Source: Roseomonas sp. E05 | GTDB lineage: Bacteria > Pseudomonadota > Alphaproteobacteria > Acetobacterales > Acetobacteraceae | NCBI RefSeq assembly: GCF_030063475.1 | Contig: NZ_JASIRT010000021.1 | Coordinates: forward strand, 16,155-80,154 | Direction: 5' to 3' | Length of the DNA stretch: 64,000 nt | Shown here: piece by piece, positions 45,883 through 54,764 of the stretch | How positions within the stretch are numbered: position 1 is the first letter of the stretch | Layout: each line of letters opens with the position of its first letter | The notes under the pieces: model-generated | Told to the model about the DNA's origin: nothing | Seen by the model: the letters and a program-made list of their open reading frames with translations, nothing else | Database searches by the model: none | Made by a program: the position numbers and the translations under genes

Positions 45883-46856
45883 TGCGCGACTTCCTGGACA
45901 TCGGTGACCTTCCCGAGGATTCCCTCGGTCATGTCTTCGTCGACACCTTCGAGACGAAGGCCATGTTCATGGCACTGGACAACTTGATGGCGAGTCCCAG
46001 GACGGCCAGCAACGGCCGCGGCGTCGCGGTCCTCGGGCCGCCCCGTTGCGGCAAGACCCTTCTCGTCAAGGAGTACCTCCGCCGCTGCCTTCGGGGCGAC
46101 GCCAGCGACCGGGGCGACCTGGCCGTCACACGCCGCCCACTCAAGTACCTCTACGTCCAGCTGCCGCCGGGGACACGCCTGAACACCATCCCCAGCCACA
46201 CGCTGATGGCCCTCGGCCATCCGGCACCGACCGCCGGAAAGCACGACACCACCCAGACGGCCGACGTCATCTCGATGATCGTGGACGGCGGCTACGAGCT
46301 GGTGATTTTCGACGAGGTCCATCACCTCACGAGTTCGATGACGAAGTCGGTGCGGGAGAACGGCTCCCACTGGCTGACGCACATCCTCGACCAGACACGG
46401 TGCCCGATGGCGCTCATCGGCTACAGCCGGTTCGGCCGCATCCTCCAGGAGAACCCGTTCCTCGGCGGGCGCCTTGTCCCGGCGACCCCGCTGGAGCCCT
46501 ACCGCCGGAGCGACCCCCAGCGCTTCGCCACCTTCCGCATCATCCTCCAGGACCTCGAGCGGGGGCTGAAGATGGACGCGCCATCCAAGCTCTACGCCGT
46601 CGACACCGCGGCGTGCCTGCTGGTGTCGTGCGGCGGCCGCATTGGCCTGCTGGAGAACCTGCTCACCGAGGCGCGCCAGCTGGCCCGCAACCGGAAGCAT
46701 TCCTGCCTCACCAGAGACGTGCTGGCCGAAGCCGTGGAAAGCATGCGGCTGAGCTGGTCGAACCTCCGTTTCAACCCCTTCAGGGTCGAAGACCTGGCTG
46801 CCGCCGTGGAGAAGCACGGCGAATGCTTCGCCCTCGCAGAGGACGGCCCGCGGTGA
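45882..46856 (+). CDS. tnsC: TnsC/TniB-like AAA+ regulator
   Basis: A 324-residue ATPase linking target selection to the transposase. Walker A is GPPRCGKTLLVKEYL near residue 52 and Walker B is LVIFDEVHHL near residue 143, with the sensor region MALIGYSRFGRIL. The ATG at 45882 overlaps the tnsB stop; an in-frame GTG at 45879 is less likely. GAGGAG precedes it. The length is nearer TniB than the longer E. coli TnsC. Confidence 0.88.
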   Translation: MRDFLDIGDLPEDSLGHVFVDTFETKAMFMALDNLMASPRTASNGRGVAVLGPPRCGKTLLVKEYLRRCLRGDASDRGDLAVTRRPLKYLYVQLPPGTRLNTIPSHTLMALGHPAPTAGKHDTTQTADVISMIVDGGYELVIFDEVHHLTSSMTKSVRENGSHWLTHILDQTRCPMALIGYSRFGRILQENPFLGGRLVPATPLEPYRRSDPQRFATFRIILQDLERGLKMDAPSKLYAVDTAACLLVSCGGRIGLLENLLTEARQLARNRKHSCLTRDVLAEAVESMRLSWSNLRFNPFRVEDLAAAVEKHGECFALAEDGPR

Positions 46857-49129
46857 GCCCTCGCCCCTACACCCTCCCGAGCGCGTGCATCCCGCTGGAT
46901 GACGAATCCTTGCCGTCGCTCGTCGCCAGGAACGCGGATCGCTACGGCTTCAAGGATCCCATGCTGATCGTCGAGCGCCTGGGGCTGCACAAGCAATCGT
47001 TGCCCGCGCTCGCCAGCGAGCGCCCGCCCGGGGACAAGGCGGCAGCACTCGCGACCTTGCTCGGCGTGGACGAGGGCACCCTCGAGGGGATGTCCAACTG
47101 GGGCAGGTCGCCAAACATGGCGACGGTGGGCGCGCACGAGATCCGGCCTCGCCATCTGCACGCTGGCCTGCGCCGGTCCTGCCCGCTCTGTCTTCAGGAT
47201 TCACTGCACCACCGTTCGTTCTGGAACATCTCGGCCGTCCAGCACTGCACGGTGCACGGGCTTGCCCTGCCGGTCAGGTGCCCCGGATGCGGGCATCCAC
47301 CGAGTTGGCGCGGGAAGCGGCTGGACCGGTGCGGCAACCCGGGCTGTGACCACGACCTGACCGCATGGTCCGGCCCTCCGAGCGAACCGGCACCCGAGTA
47401 TGCCCTTGGCCTCCATGCGCTCTATCGCGACGGGCCGAGCGCAACGTTGCCCGGCTGCGGTCTTCCTCTTGCACGCGCCGCCGAGGCGGCGCTCGCCATC
47501 GGTTGTTTCGCTCTCAACCAAGGGAAGATGGGTCGGCCCGACTCATTCCTGCGCGAGCACGGCGAACTGGCCCACGACGCCATGATCAAGGGCTGGGAGG
47601 CCCTGACCGACTGGCCGCACGGCCTTCACCGAGTGCTCGACGGGTTGCGCAGCCGGGCAGGCGAGCGGGGCTGGCGGTTCGGCATGCGGCGTGAATTCGG
47701 CGGCCTGCACCGGTGGCTCTACGATGCCGCCGCCGAGCCATGGGCGGCCCAGTTGAAGAAAGGCTTCGCGGACTATCTCGCCGGGCAACCCGACCTGCGG
47801 GCGAGCGCGGCGGCGCTCAAGCGCTTCGGGTCGCCCGACGCACTGCGCAACCGCCACATGACCGCGAACGACGCCGCCGAGTACCTGGGGGTCGCGCCGG
47901 AAACGATGGCGGAGCTCGCCACGCGCGAGAAGCTGCACCTGCTGCCGCCGTCGGGTGCCGGTACACCCACGCTCCTACGGGCGGATCTGGTGCACGCGCT
48001 CAAGCAGAAGAAGCAAGGCACCCTCATGAAGCAGGAGGCGGAGGCCATCCTCGGGGTGGGCCGCCCTACCCTGGGCCAGCTGCTCGAGGACGGGGTACTC
48101 TCCACGCTGCCCCCCGATCAGCGAGTCACCCATCAGCGCATCCTCCGGCGGGACGAGGTGGAGGAGCTAGTCGTGCGCGTCGTCGCTGCGGTGGTCCCCG
48201 CGAGGCAAGGCACGCAGCTGGTGTCGTTCTCCGGTGCCATGGCCGGGCGCCGCGGCGCGTCGACCCTCATCCAAGCCATCCTCAAGGGCCGAGTGGTCCC
48301 CAGGGGCACCGCCCCCAAGCGGAAGGGCATCGGGTCCCTCCTGTTCAACAGCCGCGAGGTGGAAGCGGCGCTGGCGCCCGGGCGGGCCACCCTCAGCCTC
48401 GTCGAGGCGGCCCAGCGCATGGGGCTCGAGATCGACAGCGTCAGGGCGTGGGCCGCCGAAGGCTTCCTTGGGACCGCGGCCTCAGATTCCGCGTTCGAGC
48501 GCGGCACCAGGGTGACCGAGGACGGCATCGCCTCGTTCTCGGCGGAGTACATCACCAGTTCGGAGATCGGGAAGGAGACTGGGACCTCGGGACGGTGGGC
48601 GGCGGAACGGCTCGACTTTCAGGGCCACCCTCCCCTGGCTTCGGCATCGACCACCAAGCTCTATCGCCGGGCTGACATCTCGCCCGCCGTCCTGACCCGT
48701 CTGCAGGAACGCAAGTCGGCTGGCCGGGCCGCCTCGGCTTCCGCCGCCTTCGACCTCGCGCGTGAGGTGGCTGACGCCGTCGCCTCGGAGCTGGGTGTCG
48801 ACCTCCAACGGGCCTGGAACGGCTTCTCCGATGGCGACGGCAAGGTCTACCTCCAGGCCGTGGCCGGGCGGAGGCAGCGCTACAGCTCCAAGTACGCCTT
48901 CCGCTTCAGCGGGCACATGCGCGAGCGGCTCGAACGTGCCCAGACAGGGATGCTCGCCCTGGCCCTGGTCGAGGACCGTTCCTTTATCCTTCTGCCCTGG
49001 GCGGCCGCCAAGCAGCTCGTACCCGCCGGTGGCAGGTACCGGGAGACCATCTACGTCGACGCCGATGCCCGCGGCGCTGTCGCGGATGAACGGCTCGCCG
49101 CTGCCCAGCGTTGGCTGCTGGGCCGATGA
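46853..49129 (+). CDS. tniQ: Large TniQ/TnsD-family target-selection protein
   Basis: A 758-residue protein from a GTG that overlaps the tnsC stop (GTGA). Residues 10-170 form the TniQ domain with zinc ligands in RSCPLCLQDS, HCTVHG, RCPGCGHP and CGNPGCDHD. Beyond it lie several helix-turn-helix-like segments: TANDAAEYLGVAPET near 336, KQEAEAILGVGRPTLGQLL near 392, LVEAAQRMGLEIDSVRAWA near 516 and SSEIGKETGTSGRWAAERL near 567. TniQ proteins are usually 350-500 aa, so this is long. It probably recognises an attachment site directly, as TnsD does. Confidence 0.82.
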   Translation: MSPRPYTLPSACIPLDDESLPSLVARNADRYGFKDPMLIVERLGLHKQSLPALASERPPGDKAAALATLLGVDEGTLEGMSNWGRSPNMATVGAHEIRPRHLHAGLRRSCPLCLQDSLHHRSFWNISAVQHCTVHGLALPVRCPGCGHPPSWRGKRLDRCGNPGCDHDLTAWSGPPSEPAPEYALGLHALYRDGPSATLPGCGLPLARAAEAALAIGCFALNQGKMGRPDSFLREHGELAHDAMIKGWEALTDWPHGLHRVLDGLRSRAGERGWRFGMRREFGGLHRWLYDAAAEPWAAQLKKGFADYLAGQPDLRASAAALKRFGSPDALRNRHMTANDAAEYLGVAPETMAELATREKLHLLPPSGAGTPTLLRADLVHALKQKKQGTLMKQEAEAILGVGRPTLGQLLEDGVLSTLPPDQRVTHQRILRRDEVEELVVRVVAAVVPARQGTQLVSFSGAMAGRRGASTLIQAILKGRVVPRGTAPKRKGIGSLLFNSREVEAALAPGRATLSLVEAAQRMGLEIDSVRAWAAEGFLGTAASDSAFERGTRVTEDGIASFSAEYITSSEIGKETGTSGRWAAERLDFQGHPPLASASTTKLYRRADISPAVLTRLQERKSAGRAASASAAFDLAREVADAVASELGVDLQRAWNGFSDGDGKVYLQAVAGRRQRYSSKYAFRFSGHMRERLERAQTGMLALALVEDRSFILLPWAAAKQLVPAGGRYRETIYVDADARGAVADERLAAAQRWLLGR

Positions 49130-49481
49130 CCACTTCTTCCAGCCAGGCACCGCGTGGCCACTTCGCAGCAGCGCTTGTGCGCACCCAGCACGGTACCAAC
49201 GCAAAGCTCACGTTGAGAGGAAGGCAAGGATTCAGGCACCGGCGGGTATGAGCGCTCCGAGCCACATGCTGCACAAGAAAGGGCGAACGAATTGCCAGGG
49301 GCGATCTTCCACTCCTGGCGCCAGAACCCGCTTGCATTCAAAGCACCGGCGAGCCGCGTCACTGTATTGCGCCGCCGACCCGAGCCATCTCGCTCGTGCT
49401 ACCTGACACCGCCGTCAGGTCCTTGTCGCCGACCCAATCGTCAGAACGAAACATTGGCACAGCGTCACCTTGCTGCCTCTG
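49130..49481. other. Convergent intergenic region tniQ / motor operon
   Basis: This stretch of 352 bases separates the transposition genes from the cargo. A small hairpin (CCTGAC / GTCAGG at 49402-49419) is the only structure seen. No gene or RNA is recognised. Confidence 0.45.
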
Positions 49482-50627
49482 CTACTGACTACCTACCACG
49501 CGCATGACGTTCTCCCTGAGCTTCATCAGGACGCGAAACTCGACACGGCGGCTCGCCGCGGGATCCTCGCTGCCATCGGGCCGGAACCGCAGGCGGCTGG
49601 ATGCGAGTCCGTTGGCGGTAATCACACCCTGAGCCCAGCCGCGCATGTCAGCGGGCAGCGCAGTCTTGTCCAGGCTGTACTCCAGCACGCTACGCGTACG
49701 GTCCTGGCTGAGGGCCATGTTCCTGAAGTAGGCATCGATCAGACTGCTTGTTCCGCGCCATTCGGACGACGTGTGCCCCTCGATGCGAACCTCATCGATG
49801 TCGGAGCGGAACTCGCGCAGGCGCGACAGGTAGCGTGGCATGAAGTCGGAGAGCAGCGCTTCAAAGCTGGGACGCAGCGCAGCGCTGCCGGTCTCAAACA
49901 GCAGCTCCGGATTAGCGAATTGCACCGTGAGCGTGGCGGGGTCGAGCGAGGCGTTCCAGCGCGCGAGATCCTGCGCGAACTCCTGCTGCAGACGATCGCC
50001 GAGTCGCCGTTCCGTGTCGCGGATGGCGACCACGACGTCCTTTACGCTTTCGCCTTGCTCCATCCGATTCAGGGCCCTCTGGATGGTCTCCGGCGCTGGC
50101 GCCGCTGGCGCGACACGCCGTGCTGTCTCCTCGATCTTGGCAAGCGCTTCGCTGCGTGCCAGAGCCTCGGCCAGGGAGGGCTGACCACTGGTCGACGACC
50201 GACGCAACGCTTCACGTAGAGTGGCGGCTGGCGGCGCATCCGGATCCACCCGGCGCGCCTGTTCCACCATCTCTTTCCATTCCCCCAGCTGTGCCTCCGC
50301 CGCAGCCAATCGAGAGGTCAGCGCGTTCGCCTCGTTACGGAGCGCCCTCACCTCCTCCCTCGCGGCCTCACCCTCGGCGATCGCGCGGGCGACCTCGCGT
50401 GCGGCCTGCTCTTGGGGCACGTCAGGGGCGGCGAGCGCCGCAAGGGTGGGTCCGAGCACTGCGAGGTCTGCCTTCGCGGCATCCGCTTCCTTCCGTGCAG
50501 CGGCGAGCGCACTCGTGAGGGCCAGCATCAGCAGGAAAAGGAGCAGGAGCAACACCTCGGCCATGGTTAGGCCTAGGATGAGGCCACGGCGATGGTCGGC
50601 ATGGCCGCTGGCGATCCTCGCACTCAT
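49482..50627 (-). CDS. ZorB/MotB-like OmpA-domain protein
   Basis: A 381-residue stator-like protein. A short cytosolic N-terminus leads into a single helix, GLTMAEVLLLLLFLLMLAL, with a glutamate (E24) where MotB and ZorB have the proton-carrying aspartate. A coiled coil covers about residues 45-215. The C-terminal OmpA/MotB peptidoglycan-binding domain has LLFETGSAALRP, IDEVRIEGHTSSEW, LSQDRTRSVLEY and SRRVEFRVL. It overlaps the ZorA-like gene by four bases. In Zorya the A5B2 motor uses the proton gradient to signal infection. I propose a similar role here. Confidence 0.75.
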   Translation of the reverse strand: MSARIASGHADHRRGLILGLTMAEVLLLLLFLLMLALTSALAAARKEADAAKADLAVLGPTLAALAAPDVPQEQAAREVARAIAEGEAAREEVRALRNEANALTSRLAAAEAQLGEWKEMVEQARRVDPDAPPAATLREALRRSSTSGQPSLAEALARSEALAKIEETARRVAPAAPAPETIQRALNRMEQGESVKDVVVAIRDTERRLGDRLQQEFAQDLARWNASLDPATLTVQFANPELLFETGSAALRPSFEALLSDFMPRYLSRLREFRSDIDEVRIEGHTSSEWRGTSSLIDAYFRNMALSQDRTRSVLEYSLDKTALPADMRGWAQGVITANGLASSRLRFRPDGSEDPAASRRVEFRVLMKLRENVMRVVGSQ

Positions 50628-52486
50628 CGAGCGACCGCTTCCTCAGCCGCCGCCTTGTTATGGGCGCGAGCGGCTTCGAGCACGATATGCTGGATCTCCA
50701 TCATCGCCACGCGGGACGCATCGAGATCCGACGCAATTTGCTGACGCGCCTCCGTGGCATCGCGCATGGAGGCGGCGAGGACCGCGCGTTGAGCCTTCAC
50801 GGCGTCGGATGCGCCACGCAGTTGATCTTCCAGATCCCGCGCGCTGCGTAAGATGGCGTTGCCAGCTTCTGCAGCCGCGACTGCGACCTCCTCGCGGTGG
50901 GTCTTGATGACATCGGAGGAGACCGCCAGTTGCTCCTCCATCTCCCGCGCGCCGCGCAGGAGAGTGTTGGCCGCCATGCCGGTCGCGGAAGACAACTCAT
51001 TCTGCTGACCCGCCAGCGCCTCGGCTGCACCGCGCATCTGGTCACCCATGGCCTTCGCCCCGGTGGTGACCGCACTGCTCGCCACGGTCACCGCCGCCTG
51101 CAGCGCGTGCAGCTTCTCCTGCGATCCCTGCAGCGTCCGCCCGAGGGCATTCTGGTGGCGCTCGGCCACCTCCACCGACGCCTTCACGAGCTCGCCCTGG
51201 CTGGCGATCGCCTCCGCGACTTCCTCAACGCTCATGCGCAGTGCGTTGAGGCCCTGCCTGAGTTGATCACTCGGCAGCCCTGCCTGCGCCACCGTCTCAG
51301 CCAGCGCGCCGAGGCGCGACAGTTCGTCGCGCAGCGTCTGGACGGTTGCACCGAAGTCCTCCGCCGCGCTGGCCATGGCTTGATGCCTGTCGGCCTCGGC
51401 CCTCGCCGAATCCTCGAACGCGCCGATGGCCTTGCTGATGCGCCCCATGGTGCCCTCGAGCTTGCGGTCGAGGACATCGCTGGGCGGCTCGATCTTCTCG
51501 AGTCGGTCCCAGGCCGCTTTCAGGGACTTCATCATGCCGCGCATGCCGTCCCGCATCTCGGCGAGGGTGGCCGCGTTCGCGTCGTAAGCCGCCCGGAGCC
51601 GTTCACACGACTCTTCCGTCACGCGTTCCATCAGGCCGAGCTGGGCGCGGATCGCCTCGTCATGCGCTTGCAGGGAGTCGTGGAGGCGGCGCTCGACCGC
51701 CTGGCCGACGCCGAGCCGGAACACTTCGAGGTCGCTGACCGCCGCCGTGAGTTGCCCCCTGAGACGCTCGGTATGCTCCAGGAGGTCACGACGGACGATC
51801 TCCTCGACGTCCTCCACCTCCGTCCGCATCTGAAGCAGCAGAACCCGGCCAACGATGCCCGCGATCGTCGTGAACAGGGAGATGCCGAAACTGCCAATCA
51901 GGCTCGACACGTCCGCACCCAATTGTAGCGCGACCAGCGCGACGGACATGCTCGTGAGGGTGAAAATGAAGCCCATGTAGTAGACGTTGTCGCCGAGCTT
52001 GTCCGGACGCATTCGGACGTCCGCTCGGAAAAGCGCGAGCAGCCCATAGGCCAACATCGCGCTGACAGCTAGGCAGGCGACGATCAGTCCGTTGACACCG
52101 AGAAACTTCAGTGTCGCGATGACGGCGGCACCAAGGAGGGTGAAACCGAAAAAGAGGACACTGTCGCCAGCTCCTCGTATGCGGGAGGCGCTCGGCAGCA
52201 GGGGCAATTTCCCCATCAACGTCGAAGCACGCTCCGTGGCTTCCGGATCGGGCGCCGCCCGGCGCTCGCGTTCCTCAGCTTCGGCTCTCGCTGTCGCTGC
52301 TTCGCCCCGCTGAGAGGCAGTCCACGAGGAGCTCCGATCCGGATGATGCCGCGCAGCTCTGGGCCCTTCTGTCTGTGAGGGCTTCTCAAGTGGGTCAGCA
52401 GGGCGGCCAGTCGGCGCCTCACGACGTGGACTCGTGCCGCTGTCGGCACTGTCAGGGTGACTTTCGTCGGTGGTGCTAAAGGCCAT
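50624..52486 (-). CDS. ZorA/MotA-like channel protein with long coiled-coil tail
   Basis: A 620-residue protein. Residues 1-105 are polar and probably disordered. Four membrane helices lie at about 109-127, 131-153, 169-189 and 198-217, the last two with the small-residue pattern of MotA/ExbB/ZorA (SLIGSFGISLFTTIAGIVG). Residues 220-620 are an almost unbroken coiled coil projecting into the cytoplasm, as in ZorA. The ATG at 52486 overlaps the upstream stop by one base; the longer frame is rejected for that reason. It is paired with the OmpA-domain gene. Confidence 0.75.
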   Translation of the reverse strand: MAFSTTDESHPDSADSGTSPRREAPTGRPADPLEKPSQTEGPRAARHHPDRSSSWTASQRGEAATARAEAEERERRAAPDPEATERASTLMGKLPLLPSASRIRGAGDSVLFFGFTLLGAAVIATLKFLGVNGLIVACLAVSAMLAYGLLALFRADVRMRPDKLGDNVYYMGFIFTLTSMSVALVALQLGADVSSLIGSFGISLFTTIAGIVGRVLLLQMRTEVEDVEEIVRRDLLEHTERLRGQLTAAVSDLEVFRLGVGQAVERRLHDSLQAHDEAIRAQLGLMERVTEESCERLRAAYDANAATLAEMRDGMRGMMKSLKAAWDRLEKIEPPSDVLDRKLEGTMGRISKAIGAFEDSARAEADRHQAMASAAEDFGATVQTLRDELSRLGALAETVAQAGLPSDQLRQGLNALRMSVEEVAEAIASQGELVKASVEVAERHQNALGRTLQGSQEKLHALQAAVTVASSAVTTGAKAMGDQMRGAAEALAGQQNELSSATGMAANTLLRGAREMEEQLAVSSDVIKTHREEVAVAAAEAGNAILRSARDLEDQLRGASDAVKAQRAVLAASMRDATEARQQIASDLDASRVAMMEIQHIVLEAARAHNKAAAEEAVAR

Positions 52487-53346
52487 CAGAAGCTGTCCAA
52501 TGCAATGGAACGCGCTCCGCTGGCGCGGAGTGCCTGTTCCCAGAAGACTTGGTGTCCGCGGCTTTGGACGGGCTTGCCATTTGGATGGCGCGCACCGGAC
52601 CGCAGCAAATAGAGGACGGTGACGTCCGCGCCTTCCAGGTCGCTCTGCAGCTCGGGCCACTGCGGACGTCTCTGGAAGTCGCTGAACTCGACGTCGCCGC
52701 GGATCTGGGACAAGCCCGCACTATGCTGGACCATGTCGGAGACGATCGTGAGGTGCAGCCGCTTGGCACCCGGACCTATCGAGCCGAAGGATGTCACCGA
52801 GACGGCACGGATGCTTTCCAATATGGGAGAAGATGACCGACGCGACGGCTCCATCAGTTTCCCGAGTTCCTGGCGCAACGGGCCGACGAAGCGCTCATCG
52901 AATGCGTGCTGGATCATCGTCGGGTTCTGGTAAAGGGAGTTCGCGTCCACGCCACGACCGGGACTGCAGAGGGAAACCACCGGCGCCAGCGTGTTCACTC
53001 CGTCGCCGTCGGCAACATAGAGGTCAAACCGCTCTCCCGCGGCGGCATCCGCAACGAGGCGCATTGCCCGCTGCATCACCTGCTGCTGCTGGAGCGGGGT
53101 CACAGGGTCGCTCCGGTCGATGAGAATGGCATGTATCACCGCCGGTCCGCCGACTGGACAGTTGGCAGCATCGACCTCAACTCGGGTGCTGCTGGCCCAC
53201 CAATAGGCCCCGAACATCCCGCTCAGTAGCAGTAGGCCCAGCCCTCCAAAAAGTATTCCTCGAAGCCTGTCGTTTGAGCCGGATTTCCTTCTATGGCGTC
53301 GAGAAGACCCACTTCGGCTCGAACTGTGACGTCGTGACGCGCTCAC
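52486..53346 (-). CDS. Membrane-anchored von Willebrand A-like protein
   Basis: A 286-residue protein with a basic N-terminus (residues 1-27), one helix (ILFGGLGLLLLSGMFGAYWW) and an outside-facing domain. AVIHAILIDRSDP is placed like the first VWA strand with a partial metal-site Asp-x-Ser; LTIVSDMVQHSAGL resembles the fourth strand. One cysteine pair could form a disulphide. It overlaps its upstream gene by four bases and its downstream gene by one. I know no Zorya subunit of this kind. The VWA call is inferred from pattern only. Confidence 0.6.
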   Translation of the reverse strand: MSASRRHSSSRSGSSRRHRRKSGSNDRLRGILFGGLGLLLLSGMFGAYWWASSTRVEVDAANCPVGGPAVIHAILIDRSDPVTPLQQQQVMQRAMRLVADAAAGERFDLYVADGDGVNTLAPVVSLCSPGRGVDANSLYQNPTMIQHAFDERFVGPLRQELGKLMEPSRRSSSPILESIRAVSVTSFGSIGPGAKRLHLTIVSDMVQHSAGLSQIRGDVEFSDFQRRPQWPELQSDLEGADVTVLYLLRSGARHPNGKPVQSRGHQVFWEQALRASGARSIALDSF

Positions 53347-54764
53347 GCCCGTACCTCGCCGTCAGCCTTCTTTCCGGCCTCCTCGAGTAGATCCTGATAC
53401 CGCTTCAGCAGGCCGTCATGCAGTTCCTGGATCTCGGCCAAGACGGCGTCCATGTTCTCGGTGGCGGCGGCGCCAGTGTCACCCAGGAGGCTGAGGGCAT
53501 CGGTTCTCGGTGTGAGATGCCACCGCTCGTCGAAGCGGGCTGGAGGCCGATCCGGCCTCGCAGCTCCGTTGGCGTCGCGGTAGCGAGCAAGAAGGCTATT
53601 GGCGACCTCCTCAAGGTGGTCCTCGTACAGCGCAAGCTTCTGAGCGAGCGCACTCGCCTGGCTGCGCGCGTTCTCGGCCTGCTGGGCCTCGATTGGCAAG
53701 CTCGCGAGGGCGGTCTTGAAGTCGTGGACTGCTGTGTCGGTGGCGTCACCGAGATCCGCGAAGAGGTCCTGGTGTGCATCCTCGTGTGCCATTTCGGCGG
53801 CCAAGGCGCGTCGGCTGACGGCACCGTACCCAGGGTACGGGTCGTCCCAGCCATACCCCTTCGAGAAGGCGATGATCGAGAATGCGGTTCCCAAGCCAAA
53901 CAGGAACCAAGACTGGATTTCGGTGAGTGCCCAGGGTTCTTGCAAGATGGTTTGGACGGCGGTCCGGTATGCGGCGCCTTCGCCTACCAGGGCCGTCGCA
54001 TCGCGGAAGTGAGCGATGAAAAGATGAAAGGCGACAACCCCGACCAGCAGCGCTGCCGTTAGAAGCGCAGCCATCGCCCGCAAAGGAAAAAACCTGCGGT
54101 TAACCTGGCGAGCTAGGCCGAAACCCAAGAAGAAGCAGAAGGCGACGTTCAGCACCGACGCACCGAACGCGACACCGATGCCACCGATCAGGCCCAATTC
54201 GCTTCCCTTGGCGAAAAACAGTCCGTTCAGAGCTGTCTCGAAGGCCAATACCAGTAGCAGCAAACCACCGCCTGTCCAAGGGTTGGCAGGCAACCTTGCC
54301 GGTCGTGAAAGTCGATGCTTCTTCCGGAACAGCGCCAATTCTTCTTGCGCAGCGACCGACTCATTCTGAAGCCGCTTGAGGTCGCCCCGGATCTTCTGCC
54401 TTGCCTCGGTGAAACGAGCCTGAGCTTCCGAGGCCACCAGCCGAAGCTGCGCAAGCTTAGACTTGACGTTAAATCGCTCGACGGTCTGCCGGAGGGCCTT
54501 TAAGGTTCCGATCACTTGGCCCCGTTGGATCACACTCGCGTCGTTTATCGTCTGAACGATCGTCTGCTCAACCTCGTCAAAAACCGTTTGCAGGCCGCTC
54601 GGCAGTCCGCGGCGGCCTCTTTCCGAGCCGCGCGCCTCGAGTTCCAGCTTTTGGGCAATGCGGTCCGTGTCGAGTGGTTCGAGGAGACCGGGCATGGGGC
54701 TGGTAGCGCCGCTCGAGCCCATGAGGTTACCGGCTGCCTCGAGCAGACCCTGAAGCTTCGCCAT
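53343..54764 (-). CDS. Four-helix membrane protein with coiled coils, first gene of motor operon
   Basis: A 473-residue protein. Residues 1-165 are cytosolic and largely coiled coil (VERFNVKSKLAQLRLVASEA). Four helices follow at about 169-190, 196-222, 231-252 and 285-303. A C-terminal cytosolic part contains an acidic/histidine-rich MAHEDAHQDLFADLGDA segment and further coiled coil. I recognise no family. It heads the four-gene operon, so it is likely a sensor or scaffold for the motor. The promoter should lie in 54765-54840, where a TTGAAA hexamer is visible on the minus strand. Confidence 0.6.
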   Translation of the reverse strand: MAKLQGLLEAAGNLMGSSGATSPMPGLLEPLDTDRIAQKLELEARGSERGRRGLPSGLQTVFDEVEQTIVQTINDASVIQRGQVIGTLKALRQTVERFNVKSKLAQLRLVASEAQARFTEARQKIRGDLKRLQNESVAAQEELALFRKKHRLSRPARLPANPWTGGGLLLLVLAFETALNGLFFAKGSELGLIGGIGVAFGASVLNVAFCFFLGFGLARQVNRRFFPLRAMAALLTAALLVGVVAFHLFIAHFRDATALVGEGAAYRTAVQTILQEPWALTEIQSWFLFGLGTAFSIIAFSKGYGWDDPYPGYGAVSRRALAAEMAHEDAHQDLFADLGDATDTAVHDFKTALASLPIEAQQAENARSQASALAQKLALYEDHLEEVANSLLARYRDANGAARPDRPPARFDERWHLTPRTDALSLLGDTGAAATENMDAVLAEIQELHDGLLKRYQDLLEEAGKKADGEVRA

